Shown here: piece after piece, positions 11,935 through 24,600 of the stretch
Layout: each line of letters begins with the position of its first letter
How positions within the stretch are numbered: position 1 is the stretch's first letter
Assembly: GCA_961205875.1 (NCBI GenBank)
Contig: OY540813.1
Location: 27,747,001 to 27,811,000, forward strand
Origin: Sialis fuliginosa
Lineage: Eukaryota > Arthropoda > Insecta > Megaloptera > Sialidae
Reading direction: 5' to 3'
Length of the DNA stretch: 64,000 nt
The notes under the pieces: generated by a model
Databases searched by the model: none
What the model was told of the DNA's origin: nothing
What the model saw: only the letters and a program-made list of their open reading frames with translations
Made by a program: the position numbers and the translations under genes

Positions 11935-12835
11935 TATATTAATTTATTAGTTTTCAATTTTAAGTATGGTTTAATAGGTAGTTAATATTTTAAAACGGAA
12001 ATATCTCAGAGAAAAATGTTGAAACAAGGTTTATATCATCCCCAAATCTGCGATACATAACTCATATTAACAGCACCCGGAATTTTGAAAAAGCGAAATA
12101 AAGCAGTGAGATAGAGAAATTTTATTGTCAATACGCAATTTTGATTTTATCAGTACGATGTGTAGAAACGTATCTAAGCTATGATAATTTTTTCCGATCA
12201 CGAATAACATTCTGTGACAGTATCATGTCTCCAGTGTGTTATCGTATCCAGATATCCAATTTCGATTCTCCCATACCCGTAACGCGTACACACACGCTAC
12301 ACATATACACCAGTGGCGGGTGACTACAGAGTTGATCATCCTCCTCTGAGTTTTCATTTCATATTTATTGTACAAATTACGAAAATTACTATCAAATATT
12401 AAATATTGTTTACTAAGAAAAATTGTCAAAATAACGTAACTATGATGCATATATCTTATTTAATAAATATTTAAAATAATACTTTTTTTCTTGCGTCTGA
12501 TTTACTGCCTTATTTAGAACTTAAAAAATGGGTGTAACTGTATCGGGATTGACGTGAATACGTTCCAAATTCAAGGTTTCGTCATTTGCGGCAGTGGGGT
12601 TAGATAAAACTCAGACTTATGATGTATTTGCACCGTCGTTGACTTTCGAATTTAGGCGTGCTCTGTACCTCCAGACACATTCAGCTATTGATAATTGTAT
12701 ATTTTCCGATAACTGCTGAAACGCTCTTTCCCATACTGTGCGTCTTTTTTTTATTTCCTACTGGCTTTTGCACGTGTTTTAGCCGAAATTATGTTTTATT
12801 TTTAATTTTTATTATTATATGAAGTTTTTCCCTCC
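11935..12835. other. AT-rich stretch, one GC-richer patch
   Basis: No supported gene. Short opposed frames at 12141-12323 and 12223-12450 overlap each other on opposite strands. A less AT-rich patch lies at 12540-12740. Confidence 0.5.
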
Positions 12836-13160
12836 CTAAAACTGGTTAAATGTTTTTATTTGTACTTGCACCTCGTAGATTTAATCGAGATCTATAACTT
12901 GAGATCAAAACCAGCGTGATAACTGTTCTGTGTCGAGCTATACTGATTGTAAATTTACACTAGCGCGCAAAATGGTCACTGCGCGTTAAGCTCTCCTTCG
13001 CTCATACCGCATTTCGGCGGTGGTAACTCAGTGTATAATGGGTTCAGACCAATACGTCGGTTAGAATGATCCAAAATCATCCTAGTCGGACTTTTCGTTT
13101 CTGAAATACCCCCCCCCCCCCTGGCGTTAAACATTAGACATTATTCACGTCAAAAATAAA
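12836..13160 (+). repeat. Dispersed repeat B, copy 1
   Basis: The sequence aligns by eye with the reverse complement of about 42130-42363. Shared blocks are AAAACTGGTTA, ACCTCGTAGAT...ATCGAGAT, GTCGAGMTATA...TGAT, CTAGCGC, TTTCTGAAAT and GACATTRTTCACGTC. Copy 1 has about 100 bp in its middle (13000-13100) absent from copy 2, and a poly-C run of about 12 at 13109-13120 where copy 2 has GCCCACCC. A fragment GGTAACTCAGTGTATAATGG inside it faintly resembles a tRNA A-box, so a SINE is possible but unproven. Confidence 0.55.
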
Positions 13161-13719
13161 ACATTGCAATTATTTATTTTAATAATATGGACAATTTCAA
13201 TATAAATGACATGAATAATGTTAAATTATTTATATAAATAATACGTATATTATAAACCCAATGTTACTGATAAAATAATATTTATGATAATTTAGAGAGG
13301 CCAGTCTACCCAGAAAATTGTCGTGGATGCGCTCCTGACGTACATGTGTGCATGATTGTGTGAGTGCGAGTATTCGCTAAGATTCACTTTAGGGATTTGG
13401 TAGGATCCAGCCTAATACTGAAAACAGGAAATAAAGGAAAAACATATTTCTCGAATTACCAATATGGGGTAATCGTTACATTCACAGTTTCTATTAATGA
13501 ATAAAATACCAATTTCCAATGTAACTTTATCCAAAAAAGGGTTGATAAAATGTTGATATTATTAAATATTTATTAACATGTAGTGCATTCATATATATGT
13601 TAGATATTTCTTATACATATTTAAACGATTGTATCTATCTAATGTGTTTAATTTCACATTTTGTTTTTAGATGTTATTTTTTAAAGGTACGATAAAGGCC
13701 TATATCAGCCCCTATGACA
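13161..13719. other. AT-rich stretch, no gene
   Basis: Nothing is recognised. A slightly GC-richer patch is at 13290-13400. Confidence 0.5.
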
Positions 13720-13727
13720 TTTAATAT

Positions 13728-14339
13728 TAGAGTTGGGCATTTTAGTTCATGAGAGCGCTATAGTTCAGAGGTTTTTAATGAACTTCTAGTTCTTTTAGTT
13801 CATAGAATTTTTTTCCGGACTATACGATGACAATTTATTGATTTAGATATATTGGATTGTTGGATTTTTAATGTATAATTAAATTGTTTAATTAGTAATT
13901 TTGTATTACTGTGCAAACTGATGCAATTTCGAATTCGTTATTAATTTATAGACAATATCAATATTTTAATGTATATATTTGCAATAATCTTCTTTTTTTC
14001 ATTTTCAATGATACATTATTTATTGTATAGTAATTTAATCAGTATATTTCAATTTCATTAAAAACTGTGACATTCCTTTTTGTTCATTGCCATAAAATAT
14101 TATAAAAATCACGTGCTTTTGACAGACATATTGCATTCTAGTGAACAAATAAAAATTCAATATATTATATTTTTAGTAAAATAAATTCAAAATTGGTAAT
14201 AAAGTATTTAAAGAACAATGTATTGAAGTGTATCGGGAACTATTGAACTAAAAGAGCGGAGCGCATACGAACTAGTTCCTCTAGTTCTCGTGTGAGAGCG
14301 CTTTTTTGAACTAGTTCGTTCATGAACTACACAAGTCTA
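13728..14339. mobile_element. hAT-like MITE, 612 bp, with perfect 8-bp target duplication
   Basis: The element begins TAGAGTTGGGCATTTTAGTT and ends with the inverted counterpart (reverse complement TAGACTTGTGTAGTTCATGA). It is flanked by identical octamers TTTAATAT at 13720-13727 and 14340-14347. Both subterminal regions are rich in GTTCATGAAC/GAACTAGTTC words and GAGAGCGCT, in opposite orientation. The interior is AT-rich with no coding frame. The intact target duplication suggests comparatively recent insertion. Confidence 0.85.
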
Positions 14340-14347
14340 TTTAATAT

Positions 14348-17300
14348 GAGATATTGGTTTCGTTTTGTATTTTTTAGTAAATTGGTACACAAATACAAGA
14401 AAATAATTTTTTTACTTGTGTCTAACGACTAAAATTGATGAAAACTCGATATTTTTTACTTCGGTCACTGTATTTTTTATAGAGCGTATATTCACAAACT
14501 TAAAAAGATTTTCACATAGGTACATATATAATATATGATTTCATAATACACAATTGGGTCCGATTTAAACCTTCCCTTCCTCATTTTACCAACAAAATGT
14601 ATTTACCCGAATACATTTCTGTCACTTTCAAAACTGTTTGTTTTGTTAAACAGTTCAGTTAGGTATTACAATATAAATAATATACAGACATACATAATTA
14701 TATAAGTAAGGAATACACGTTTCACCTTAAATGTATAGTTCTTTTTATTCCTGCGATTACAGTACATTTATTATTAACAAAAAATATACACATTTACATG
14801 TGCAATGGTGTAATCTGTTCGTGCCTTGTTTTAATTTCTGTAATGCTTAGGAAAGAAGCGAGAAAGCAAAAAGGATAAGGAATATTTCAATTTTTGTCCT
14901 TCCCCATTCTTACGCAGTGATGCACGAGTGTGAACACACTGAAAGATTTGCCTCAGCTTAAATACCATGGGGGATGTTTTCCTCTAATCCTAGTTCATCT
15001 TTGGATTATTTTTCATCTTTCTGTTTGTTTTATTTTTATATTTATTCACTTGTTTCCTTGATGAAAATAAATTTTTTATTTGATAGAAATAGTAGTTAGT
15101 TTACTCTTTATACTTATTCTAAAACTGATATAGTGAAATATCACTAATTCATAGTGAGTATTCACTAATTTACATAGTCACTTTTTAAGCTATAACAGAA
15201 TCTCAGGTTTTTATTTTATTTATTTTTGATGTCACAAACTGAAGTAATCTGAAAAACTCATTCATTATTGAATAAGCATAAATAAATAGAAAATTGAGTT
15301 AATTTTTTTTTTTAATTTAATCAGTATTCTTACACTTACGCGTTCCAAAAACCCAGTTTTATTTATTAATACCTTGTTTATGCTTATTGGATACATTTAT
15401 TAACAATTTACCAAAGTTTCTATTGGTTTTGACTAATCTTTGACTCAAGTTACAGATTATAAATTTTCTTTTCTAACCAAACCTAATCTTTACATTTTGA
15501 GATATTATTTCTTACTTGAATTTTCTAATTGAGAACTTCGCGTTTTCTTTGTTTACAAAAGCGGAAAACATAATTCGTTTTAGAGACACATTATTTTGCA
15601 AACTTCTTATAAATGAACACAAAATAGCACTCATACATTTGCTTAGATGTACGCATTCATATAGACGTATGCATATATACACAGAGCCAACTTTAGTGTT
15701 ATTGCCGTTTTTGGGAAAAATTTACTTGACACACTTCTTTAGTAAGAAATGCTGGATTTTGAGTTTTCATAGACTAATTTGGCGAATTAAGGAACACATG
15801 CTTATTGTCAAAAAGTGTATCAAATGCTACTTCTAAATGTTCTTCATTGGGTAGAAAAATTTCTATATACTAATTTTAACTCAAAAACGCATCCAATATT
15901 CTATAAATTTTTATAAATACATATGTATATATAATTTGATAATAATTAGTGTATGGATAAATTATTCGTACTTTGGGTTGTCTGATTTTTTTCGGTGCCA
16001 GTCTTAGTTCAAACTGATCAGATAGTAAGTTTTAAAAACAACTTTTTATTAATGAAATAAGAATTTTGTTATAATTTTGAACGTCTACGTATTATTTTGA
16101 TGGCGAAAATTAAACAAAATAAACTTTTCAAGAATTTTCCATTAATTATGAAGTAGCACCAGTTGGTGCCAAACTGTAAGCTACCTTTCAGTATCGGCGC
16201 TCTTGGGCAATCGCTCGACTGGGTCCTTCCCAAAAGCCAGTCCTGTACATACACACTTCTTGTAGTTGTAAAGTTAGTAACAGCTTAGCTTTATTATTAA
16301 CCTAGATTTATCTCCCATGAATGATGGCGTTTTGAATACCAGTGTTTACACCGTTCTGCTACACTATTTCAAGAATTTAGAGGTAGCGCTAGTGAAATTT
16401 TATTACTTTACTTGAAAACTTGTGCCCGCTTCTCTGCACTCTCTCGCAAATATTATGGGAAGTTTTATTGTCAAATCGTTGGAGTGAAGTTAAGTAATAA
16501 ATCAAGAAAACGATTTTGTACCATTGTGGTATGGCCTCCATTACCTACGGATGTTGGGAACTACTACATTCACGAGAATTTGTAACCATTTCTATTGAAT
16601 TACAAAAAAAGAAAAGAAACACGATCCTCTCGGTTTCAACTTATTTTTATTTCCTCTTTCTATTCCTATAAATATAAATATGTATATATTATAATGCAAT
16701 ATCTATATAATGATTCATGAAAGTTGTACGAATTATACGAGTATAATATTTTATTTGTACGCTGAAAAATCTTTCGTAAATGTTAACAAATATTAGATAT
16801 TTATATGTATGTATTTAACAATCTCTATTTGTTGAAACAAGTAATTTTACTTGTTGAATTAACCAAATTATGGTTTTAATAAATAAAGATGTATTTGATG
16901 AACTCAGCTAATATTTTCAACAAAACTGTTAGTCTGTGTTAATAATACATTTAATAATAGGTATATAATCTCATAGAAATATTCATTTGTAGATATTTTA
17001 GATATTTTTATTTTTTAAAGTACCGAGGAACTGTCGGAAGATGTCTAGAACCAGTCCACAATCAGTGTTGTTTTATTAAAAAAAGTATTTTTAAATTTCG
17101 TTTCGTATCCAACTAATTCAATACAAATATTCAGTAATTTTCCAAACAGAAATTGACAAGTTTTTTTATTATTATTTACGTAGAGATTTCTGTATTCAAC
17201 ATGAATTTTATTTTTGAATAGATACAATTTTTCAATAACTTAAAGTGATTTTCTATTCTTATTATTAGTGAATAAAAATTGCGTAGACATGGCATTAAAT

Positions 17301-17370
17301 GTCCATGTAGCATATTTTCATTAAACTGCCATCAACATAAAACTATTGTAAGGAATATAAAATAAACATA
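14348..17370. other. AT-rich stretch, no supported gene
   Basis: A 106-codon frame at 15516-15836 has no domain and AT-driven residues. A GC-richer patch at about 16155-16265 contains GGCGCTCTTGGGCAATCGCT. It is open on the minus strand for about 60 codons (16069-16254), but I do not recognise it; a diverged LINE fragment is possible. The rest is simple AT-rich sequence. Confidence 0.5.
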
Positions 17371-18032
17371 TTGTATAAATAAGTATAGTGAAGCCGATTT
17401 TTTTCGAAATCCGGATTTTGATGGAAATAACCATTTTGACATTCCCCGAATCCATTCTGACTATTTTCGACATGATGTCTGTATGTCGGTTTGTAGACGC
17501 TATAACTCAAATACGACAAATCATAGAAGGGGGAAATTTTATATTTAAGATTAATTTTTGTTTGGAAAGAAAATCTCCTGTTTTTGAAAATGATTTTTCA
17601 ACCGAATATGGATATACTAATATCGATTTTTGAATTTTTGTGTTGGTAATTCTTATAAATTATGTAAAAAAAATATTTCTGACTAAATGAATATTGGAAA
17701 AAAATGTATGGATATAAATTACTCGACAGTTTTTATCTAAAACATTTTTTTTCTTATTTCAAAAATAATTCGAAAATTCAAAAATTGACAAGAGTAAACG
17801 ACCGTTTCCGGTTAAATAATCTTTTTAAAATGAAGGTGATTACCTTCCCAGATGAAAATTAATACTTATATTAAAATATCACCCTTCTATCATTTCTCGT
17901 TAAAAAAATCATTTGATACATGTTGTAGAGAATATTATTTCCTATAATTTGTGTCCCATTCATTGTATTCTATCTTTTATTAATTTAGCAGTATAACGTA
18001 TAAGAAAGTTCCATGGCTCCCACTGCAGATAT
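17371..18032. mobile_element. CTTTCTTATAC foldback family, copy 3
   Basis: It starts at AAGTATAGTGAAGCCGATTT and ends ACGTATAAGAAAGTTCCATG. The two halves are inverted. The left part near 17527 reads AGAAGGGGGAAATTTTATAT, and the right part near 17873 contains its inverted partner ATATCACCCTTCT. The centre includes GTAAACGACCGTTTCCGG. The left terminal CTTTCTTATAC is missing, so the copy is 5' truncated or eroded. Confidence 0.65.
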
Positions 18033-19634
18033 TTATAAAATATATTTTTCTTTGTATTTTTTTATGATTCAAATACTTAACAATGAGTTATCAAACTAAT
18101 ACTGTCCATTATCAATAACATAGTCCTTCAAAAATTTTATAGATTTAGAGAAAATCAGTAGTTCTAAGTATTTATACACAGTTTGTAGAAAGTATCTAGG
18201 TGGTTTTGGCATATTATAGAATGGAAATGTAATGAATACGTAACAACTAGCACAAAGTCCGATTAACTAAACCAATACAACAAACTACCAAGAATACTTG
18301 GCCACAGCTTTGAACAGGGTTTGAAGCCTTAGCAATGATCATTGAATTAATTTTGTGTTCGCTGCTTTCCTTGTCCGTATTACGTCATATGTTACAGCAG
18401 ATGTGTGTATTAATTAAAGTTAAATAAGATGACTTTATTGACTAAAATTCTAAATTCTTGGAAAACTACAATCCTCGTAAATGATTTTTTTAAGAATTCT
18501 GTATAATATTATAATAATAACCATTGTTAGTCAAAAGGTATAACTAGTAGGTATAACTAGCAAAAAATATTTACATATGTAGGTATAACTAGCAAAAAAT
18601 ATTGATTAGGTACTGAGTTACGGTAATTAGTATGTAGTTGATTACAAAATATACAATTACTTGATCACAGCACATAGACACGGTTTTAAAGAATGTAAAA
18701 ATGCGAATAAATATCAAAAAGGTAATAATAAAATTTGATATTTCTGATTCCAATTTTTAATTACCTACAGGTGAATACAATGTACTATTACGGACAACAC
18801 AAGTAATTAAAATAAATTTTAAAAAACGTCATTAAAGTTGCAAATTAATATGAGCAACCACCCTTCACATGACGCTAACCTATTATATTTTTCTATCAAA
18901 AAGTTGTTTTTATATACAAGTATGATGTAGACAAAAAGGTTTTCTGAATAAGTCCAGTAACGATTCAAAGAATAAAAAAATACATAGTTTTTATTTTATT
19001 TTATTTTTTCAATTTTTAAATTTAAAGCTTAACTGGATTGGGATGCGAAGCTTCTAGAGGCAGAGCCCCTATTTATAGTATTATATAATTAAGATAATCA
19101 GTACGACTTGAAATTTTAATATTGCAATTTTATTTAATATATTATATGTATAAAGATAAAGTTGTATTTATTTATATAATTATTTAACAAAAGTTCAATA
19201 GTTGGTTCAAGTTTAAAGTAGAACAAAAATAAGTACATTCATTAACAGCTCTATTCTTAATTGAAACAGTATAACACAAACACAATAGCAATAAGTTCAA
19301 CAAAAGTTTTGCGTGCGTTTGTTACATAACACGATGTTATTTCTTCTCTGACTTAAAGGTTAATACAGACGATCAAATTATTTTTATATTTTTTTGCAAT
19401 AACTTAGAAACCAAAATAACTAACTTCAGTAAACATCTAGAAAAAATTTGGATAGGTAGTTGCTATTCAGTAATCTGTCGTTAGTGAATCACTGACTAGG
19501 AAATAATATGAGTAGCGTGGTTATATCTAGTCTAAGCTCATTCTATATTATACAGAATTTGATCGATAGTAAAAATTAAGCTAACGCTATCTGTGGGGTA
19601 TTAATTATAAATGACAGCTATAATCAACAGTATT
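18033..19634. other. AT-rich stretch with a short tandem repeat
   Basis: At 18537-18603 the unit AGGTATAACTAGCAAAAAATATT recurs twice in full (after 18547 and 18581), plus a partial copy. Otherwise no feature is recognised. Confidence 0.5.
18537..18603. repeat. Short tandem repeat, GGTATAACTAGCAAAAAATA unit
   Basis: Two near-identical units about 35 bp apart are preceded by a partial unit GGTATAACTAGTA. This is a small local duplication. Confidence 0.7.
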
Positions 19635-19642
19635 ATGTATAT

Positions 19643-19914
19643 CAGTGATATTCAAACTGTGTTCTACGAAACCCTCTGGTTCCGCGAGTGAAAAAAAAAT
19701 TCGATTTTTTTTTTAAAACTAGTGTTTATTGACTAAAAAATATAGAGATACATTTAGTTATATTTAAAATTAATACATTCCAAGAAGTTACTAGTGTGCG
19801 TAAAATAGCTATGTGTGAGTTTTTCTGCTATTATAGCCAATCCCAATAGCTTAAATACGAAAAAACCTTATAGTTCTAAGGGTTCCGTGAGTCGACAAAG
19901 TTTAAAAACCACTG
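19643..19914. mobile_element. hAT-like MITE, 272 bp
   Basis: Left end CAGTGATATTCAAACTGTGT and right end (reverse complement CAGTGGTTTTTAAACTTTGT) fit the CAGTGGTTCTCAAACTTT pattern of many hAT elements. GAAACCCTCTGGTTCCGCGA and GGTTCCGTGAGTCGAC are inverted subterminal blocks. The flanks ATGTATAT (19635-19642) and GTGTATAT (19915-19922) match at 7 of 8 positions, as expected for an 8-bp target duplication. Non-coding. Confidence 0.8.
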
Positions 19915-19922
19915 GTGTATAT

Positions 19923-20724
19923 GAATGACCTTACCGCATGCACGTTAGGTAGAAATTAGCTATCTAAAAGCAGTGGTAAAAATTGCACATCATATAATGC
20001 ATAGTTTTTACAATAACATACTATATTTATTACCACTGCTTTAAAATCCCGTGAAAATTAATACTAATTCGTTTTTGCTCTAGCTAGAGCGACATAACGC
20101 TTCCTAAAATATAAATATGTAGGTATATATTATATAATATATAAAAAATATATTTTTCTGTTCGTTCATTTTATCGAGTTATCTTTTAATTACTTACATT
20201 TTAATGTTTATTTTTCCAATAAAATTTTCTCCGTGAGTATTGAGAGATTATTCCCAAACCATATTTCTTTGCATTCTAATTGCTTTCAAGAAATCTTGCA
20301 ATGACTGATTTTATTATCAAATATAAATCTATAACAAGTAAGAACCTGCAATGCAATTCATTTACCAACACGAGTTACGCAATTCCAGGTCTTTTACAGT
20401 GGCTGCGCGCTATTAATAATTTGATTTGTGTTTTGCTGCTTATACCGTATTCATACTCAGGGTGTATGTATGTATGTGTACGTACGTGAATTTCACTGAT
20501 GCCAGTTTTGGTTTAATTTCAGTCGTAAAGGGAAATCACATTATGTATGTAGATAGGCCGTGGTTGGGAACGTTTCAAAATTCGTCCAAAGAAAATGTCA
20601 TATTAGGAATTTATAAAATGGTAATGTCGTGTGTTAAGAAAGACGAATTATCTATTTATGATGAATGGATATGTTGGAACTCTATAAATAGCTACTGATT
20701 AAATTATGTATTTCATTCGTTTTT
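19923..20724. other. AT-rich stretch, no gene
   Basis: Overlapping frames at 20280-20489 and 20426-20698 have no recognisable motif. Confidence 0.5.
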
Positions 20725-21511
20725 TACTTTCTTATATCCATGTAATATGAAATATACCTACATATAGAATAAGTAAGTATTGTAAAGCCGATTTTTTCGA
20801 AATTCGAATTTTGATGGAATTATCCATTTTGACTTTCCCTTAATTCATTCTGTCTATTTTTGCCATGATGTCTGTGTATCGGTCTGTCTATTAACGCTGT
20901 AACTCAAATACGACAAATTGTAGTTTATATTTAAGATTAATTGTTGTCAGGGAAGAAAACCTCCTATTTTTGAAAACGGAATTTTTGGAATTATTTTTAA
21001 AACAGCACAAATTACAGAAAAATTTAAAAAACAAATTTTAAATTATATTTCAAATGGTTCATAATAGAGAAAAATGTCTGTAATGGGACTCTCTTATACG
21101 TATTAACGAGATTGAAGAGTGTTTTTGTTTGCCTTAGGTACCATGGGATTTATACGTAATACTGAGAGTGAATAGTGATTCTAATGAAGTATTTAAAAAA
21201 TTATTTCTGGCTAAATCATAGATGTTGGAAAAAATGAATGGAACATAAATTATAGATAATAATATACTCGACAATTTTTAACTAAAATATTTATTTCTTA
21301 TTCGTGCCATTTAAAAAATAATTAAAAAATTTTAAAAATGACTAGAGTAAACATCCGTTTCCGGTTAAGTAATTACTTTAAAAAAATTAATTTAATTTAT
21401 GTCCCATTTATTTTATTCTATCTTTTATAAGTTTTTTTATAAAATAATGATCAAGTGCATTGTTCACTCTCATTATTACGTATAAGAAATCCCGTGGCTC
21501 CTATGACAGAT
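20725..21511. mobile_element. CTTTCTTATAC foldback family, copy 4
   Basis: It starts ACTTTCTTATATCCATGTAA and ends ATAAGAAATCCCGTGGCTCC. It carries the same internal order as the 9.0-kb copy: AAGCCGATTTTTTCGAAATT, CTATTTTTGCCATGATGTCT, AACTCAAATACGACAAATTG, then the internal terminus copies (GGGACTCTCTTATACGTATT near 21090) and GTAAACATCCGTTTCCGG near 21347. No open frame. Confidence 0.7.
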
Positions 21512-22575
21512 TTTTTCATTAAAAATCACCTTGAAATTTACAGTATTGAGGACATGATTTTTAATACTGATACGGATTGTAATAAATGATATTAATTGCA
21601 GAAAAATTCCCTATAATAAGCTATACCAAACATTCAACTCTCGCTAAACATGTAGGTACCACAACATATATAAATTATGTTGATATTAATATCGCTATGA
21701 GTTTAATTTCAAATTTGACTGTGCACTTTAAAATTAACAATGCAGACTTTTAACATTTTTGTATAACACTATATTTTTTTACTTGTTGACTATAATTTGT
21801 TCCCTCGTTATAATGCAGGCATTTTACTTAAAAACTATCCGCGTATAGTATTATATAAAATTCTCTAGTGAAAAATAAGTTTTTTAGACGTAAATTATTG
21901 AAAGCATATATTACTAAAGAAATAATAAAAATTAAAAACAGCACTTTATTTTTTTTTGCTGCCAACTTAATTTGAATTAAATTTTCTATTGAATATTTCG
22001 TTGAAAATCGGCAAAAGCGTAACTACTTATTAAAAACAATATCCTTAAAACACAATAAAACTTTTAAATTATATATTCGTTGGAAAGTTGGTCTTATGAA
22101 AATACGCAGTAAATATCTAACTAACAATTACACAAACCATTTAAAAAGTTACATTCAAAATAACAATGAGTAAAATCTAATTAAAGTAAAATTATTTTCT
22201 CAAACTTTAGTTCTCTCCGCAGTTATATCAATCAAGATTGTCTGACTTCAAATATGTACTTTGTATGGGCTCCCCCCACTAACCAGCTGACTTACTCGCA
22301 AACTCATTAAACTTTTCTTTGTCGTAGTGTTGTTATGAAAAGAGCCCGTTTTTCTTAATAATCTTTTTATTATTTATTCACAACAAACAATAACACGTTG
22401 CACTATGAACAAGTTTATATAAACCGATGCTTATAGTTTACCACTTATAAAAACATTTACAATATTACCAAATAAACTTTTAAATATTCTACCCACAATA
22501 TTCTTTAATTATATCTTATCAATTATAGGTTCACTTGCGCGATTCCTTAAAACATACCTGATATAATTATTCAAT
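21512..22575. other. AT-rich stretch, no gene
   Basis: A small less AT-rich patch at about 22255-22345 (CCCCCCACTAACCAGCTGAC) is not recognisable on either strand. Confidence 0.5.
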
Positions 22576-22900
22576 ACTAGCTGTGCTCGCGCCTTCGCTT
22601 GCGATTTTTGAAAAATATAGTTGAATTATTTTAGATCCTTTTATTCTACACAATTCTGTACTACATTATATTGTTCAATATTTAACGGTTTAGGCAGCGT
22701 ATTGCAAAACAGCACGCTTACAGTAATTTTTTCCGACTTGATTTATTATTATCTTCACTGCTTATTCCTTATGTTACCTAACTTAACAAAATATATACTA
22801 AAATCTGGGAAAACACCGGATAAAAGGTTCTCGAATGATAAGTACACTAACGGACAGACAGACAGTCAGAGACACGTTGCGTTTTATAATATAGATACTC
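22576..22900. repeat. Non-LTR/SINE-like repeat fragment
   Basis: It opens with ACTAGCTGTGCTCGCGCCTT CGCTTGCGA, the inverted form of the CGAAGTCGC...CAGCTAGT end seen at 53.5 kb. It runs to ACGGACAGACAGACAGTCAG near 22851, a word typical of insect retroelement tails. The 108-codon frame across it (22621-22947) has no domain. Exact family unknown. Confidence 0.45.
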
Positions 22901-23362
22901 ATATAAATATATTTTTGGTTAATTATTTTTTATACAATGTTATGTGAGAAAATTCAGTTTAAAAATTATTCTAAATACATTTTTCAATATGATTACATCA
23001 ACATCATTCTACTTTTGATTTTTTTCATAGAAAAAAATGCGTATATATTATTACACACATTTGATATTGTTTAATGAAGACACTAGAAAGATAAACATCA
23101 TATTAAAAACGATAAAATCAAGAAACGTATAATAATGACATTAGAGACAAAATATAGGGATCTGAACGTGTTTGTAATAAGTAAATAACCATTCATCAAT
23201 CATATATAACATACCACGAGCATCGTCTGCAGCATAAGACATGTCGATTTATCAATCTATCGGTAATTCTGCATTCCGACAGATCATACAAGAAGACGCG
23301 ACGTCATAGCCTACATACTCTTGTATGATATACGCGTTCATATATAGACTGAACCAATATTA
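22901..23362. other. AT-rich stretch, no gene
   Basis: Nothing supported. Confidence 0.5.
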
Positions 23363-24100
23363 CAGCGGTTGTCAAACTGGGCTAAACTTCAGTAGGTATC
23401 CAACGTACACACAGATTTCATATTTTTGTTTGTTGGCAATACTTTATTTGGGTGATGCGCACGCATATGAGTTGTGTCAGTGACTGAATGGTGCTCAAAC
23501 GGTGGAATATATGCGACCGCCAATACATTGTTATATAATATTATATTAATAAGGGACTGACTCCATTGCCGGCGACGGCAATATGAATCGTTGCCGGCAG
23601 TTGGTATGAATTTCTGCCGGTAGATGACTTTACAATTTATTTATCTACTTTATCTAGTTTATGGCTTTACAGATTATGAAATTTTTGAATTTAGGTTCGA
23701 ATTAGGTTATGAAATGATAATAAATAAGACACATTTCGCGAAGGTAAAAACTTATTTGATGAATATATGCCGTTACTGACGCCACAACTATCAAATATCA
23801 TGTGTTGATGTGTTAGAATAGACCTAACCTAACCTAACCTACGAAAACGAACCAATCCAAATAATGAAACTCGATTTCGCCCCAATAGTTTGTCCTAACC
23901 AAGAACAGTTAACTTGTATTTTATTAGAAAATCAACTCTGTACGCGGTCGCATATATTCCACCGTTTGAGCACCATTTAGTCACTGACACAACTCATATG
24001 CGCGCGCATCACCCAAATAAAGTATTGCCAACAAACAAAAATATGAAATCTGTGTGTACGTCGGATACTGAAGTTTCACCTCAAACTGTTTTGCAACCAA
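23363..24100. mobile_element. Long-TIR element, about 740 bp, hAT-like left end
   Basis: Arms of about 155-160 bp (23363-23521 and 23942-24098) are inverted copies with very few differences. Examples are GGTGGAATATATGCGACCGC against GCGGTCGCATATATTCCACC, and GTTGGCAATACTTTATTTGG against CCAAATAAAGTATTGCCAAC. The left end CAGCGGTTGTCAAACTGGGC resembles a hAT terminus. The right end is altered (GTTTTGCAACC) and I see no clear target duplication. The centre holds several TTGCCGGC words (23568-23626) and a CCTAA run. No transposase frame is present. High arm identity suggests recent origin or gene conversion. Confidence 0.75.
23823..23841. repeat. (CCTAA)n short run, TTAGG-type
   Basis: Almost four units of CCTAA, equal to the common insect telomere repeat TTAGG on the opposite strand. 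It is far too short to be a telomere and sits inside a transposable element. Confidence 0.7.
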
Positions 24101-24600
24101 AAACTAGAAACTACATCTATTGACTATTGTCAATTTCCTTAGTATAGAAAATTTTATTACTACTGTTGGTGGATGGACAGTTATAACTATTTTATTATAA
24201 ATAGGATTTAATAAGCTATCTATTGGCATTTTATTTTTTGCTTTAGGAATATTAGTTCTAAAAATATAAGCTTTCAAAATGTTAAAATTTCGTAGCATTC
24301 GTACTTTTGAAATTACTGAAAGTACTGCCGGGGAAGACGTAGTTCTTCGTAAAAATATTGTGGGTCTGATGTCTTTATTTAAACGATATTAAGTCCCTTT
24401 TAAATATACAAATAGAAATATCAGGTTTAAATTTTGATTGCTAAATGCCTTGTTAATTTTCCATAATATAAGATTGGTGTATAATTTTTGAACAGTTTAT
24501 ATTTGATAAAATAATTTCCTTATTTTTAAGTCATATATTTAAAGATCCCAAACTAAAATTATCACATAACTCAATACATACAATACATTTGAATTAGAAT
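24101..24600. other. AT-rich stretch, no gene
   Basis: Nothing supported. Confidence 0.5.

Noticed and set aside
13000-13060. tRNA-like string GGTGGTAACTCAGTGTATAATGG
   Set aside because: Only the A-box region resembles a tRNA. No acceptor stem, anticodon arm or GGTTCGAATCC B-box can be built.
23823-23841. CCTAA run as telomeric sequence
   Set aside because: Fewer than four units, internal to a transposable element. Such short runs are common in insect DNA.
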